Shown here: positions 63,914 to 64,000 of the stretch, in pieces
How positions within the stretch are numbered: the stretch's first letter is position 1
Layout of the letters: the number at the start of each line of letters is the position of its first letter
Assembly (NCBI GenBank): GCA_016933155.1
Contig: JAFGBM010000005.1
Span: forward strand, 124,001 to 188,000
Origin: Demequinaceae bacterium
GTDB taxonomy: Bacteria > Actinomycetota > Actinomycetes > Actinomycetales > Demequinaceae
Direction: 5' to 3'
DNA length: 64,000 bases
Position numbers and translations under genes: made by a program
The notes under the pieces: generated by a model
What the model was told of the DNA's origin: nothing
What the model saw: the letters and a program-made list of their open reading frames with translations, nothing else
Database searches by the model: none

Positions 63914-64000
63914 ATGGCTGAACTGTTCTACGACAAGGACGCGGATCTCACGATCATCCAGTCCAAGAAGGTGGCCGTCATCGGCTACGGCTCTCAGGGA
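63914..64000 (+). CDS. ilvC: ketol-acid reductoisomerase (3' end outside window)
   Basis: First 29 residues only: [17 protein letters not shown] then the NADPH-binding start [17 protein letters not shown] precedes ATG 63914. The 56-base gap after ilvN is less GC-rich and may contain its own promoter. Completes the ilvBNC order. Confidence 0.93.
   Translation, partial: MAELFYDKDADLTIIQSKKVAVIGYGSQG

Overview
The window is dense, high-GC bacterial DNA typical of an actinomycete (phylum Actinomycetota). Supporting signs are the gene order hom-thrC-thrB-rho-rpmE-prfA-prmC-tsaC-wecA-atp, an EndoMS/NucS gene directly after atpC, GlgE-pathway glucan genes, a FilP/DivIVA-like coiled-coil protein, many GTG starts, and start codons lying six bases behind a -10 hexamer (leaderless transcripts). 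The genus cannot be read from the sequence. No mobile element, CRISPR array, tRNA or rRNA was found. Every intergenic gap is under 300 bases.

Layout. 2-3130 is threonine biosynthesis (hom, cut by the window start, then thrC and thrB). 3204-6817 is a heterodimeric ABC exporter. 7031-12828 holds rho, rpmE, prfA, prmC, tsaC and wecA. 12897-19723 is the complete F1Fo ATP synthase operon atpBEFHAGDC, without atpI. 19726-21388 holds nucS, a 63-aa protein and a membrane protein. 21435-24775 holds a GH1 beta-glucosidase with a palindromic operator, a small zinc-ribbon-like protein and two alpha/beta hydrolases. 24772-28470 holds the coiled-coil protein with a coupled partner (minus strand) and a membrane protein/lipoprotein pair (plus strand). 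28467-37842 is the alpha-glucan cluster: glgB, glgE, glgP, a lipoprotein and glgX.

37917-39017 is mnmA. From 45648 down to 39014 the minus strand carries hsp20, a PLDc_N protein/ABC ATPase/permease trio, an ECF sigma factor with a fused zinc finger, a PAS hybrid histidine kinase and a REC-EAL c-di-GMP phosphodiesterase. 45852-52597 holds ligA, a BON-OmpA protein, a membrane-anchored HhH protein and gatCAB. 52594-56795 holds an unknown membrane protein, a D-2-hydroxyacid dehydrogenase, a free-standing TipAS-domain protein and a KimA-like potassium permease. 56882-64000 holds branched-chain amino acid genes (ilvD, ilvB, ilvN and the start of ilvC), interrupted by a beta-propeller protein and an SDR. 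A Leu-Val-Val-Val leader peptide and an intrinsic terminator precede ilvB.

How the genes work together. The two ends are biosynthetic: threonine from aspartate semialdehyde, and valine/isoleucine. The middle covers energy (ATP synthase), transcription and translation factors (Rho, L31, RF1 and its methylase PrmC, TsaC, MnmA, GatCAB), mismatch repair and replication (NucS, LigA), and an alpha-glucan cycle in which GlgE extends chains from maltose-1-phosphate, GlgB branches, GlgX debranches and GlgP phosphorolyses. The more individual parts are the signalling block at 39-45 kb, the TipAS-KimA pair, the ilv attenuator, and two recurring sequence habits: leaderless promoters, and convergent genes whose TAG stops interlock in a CTAG.
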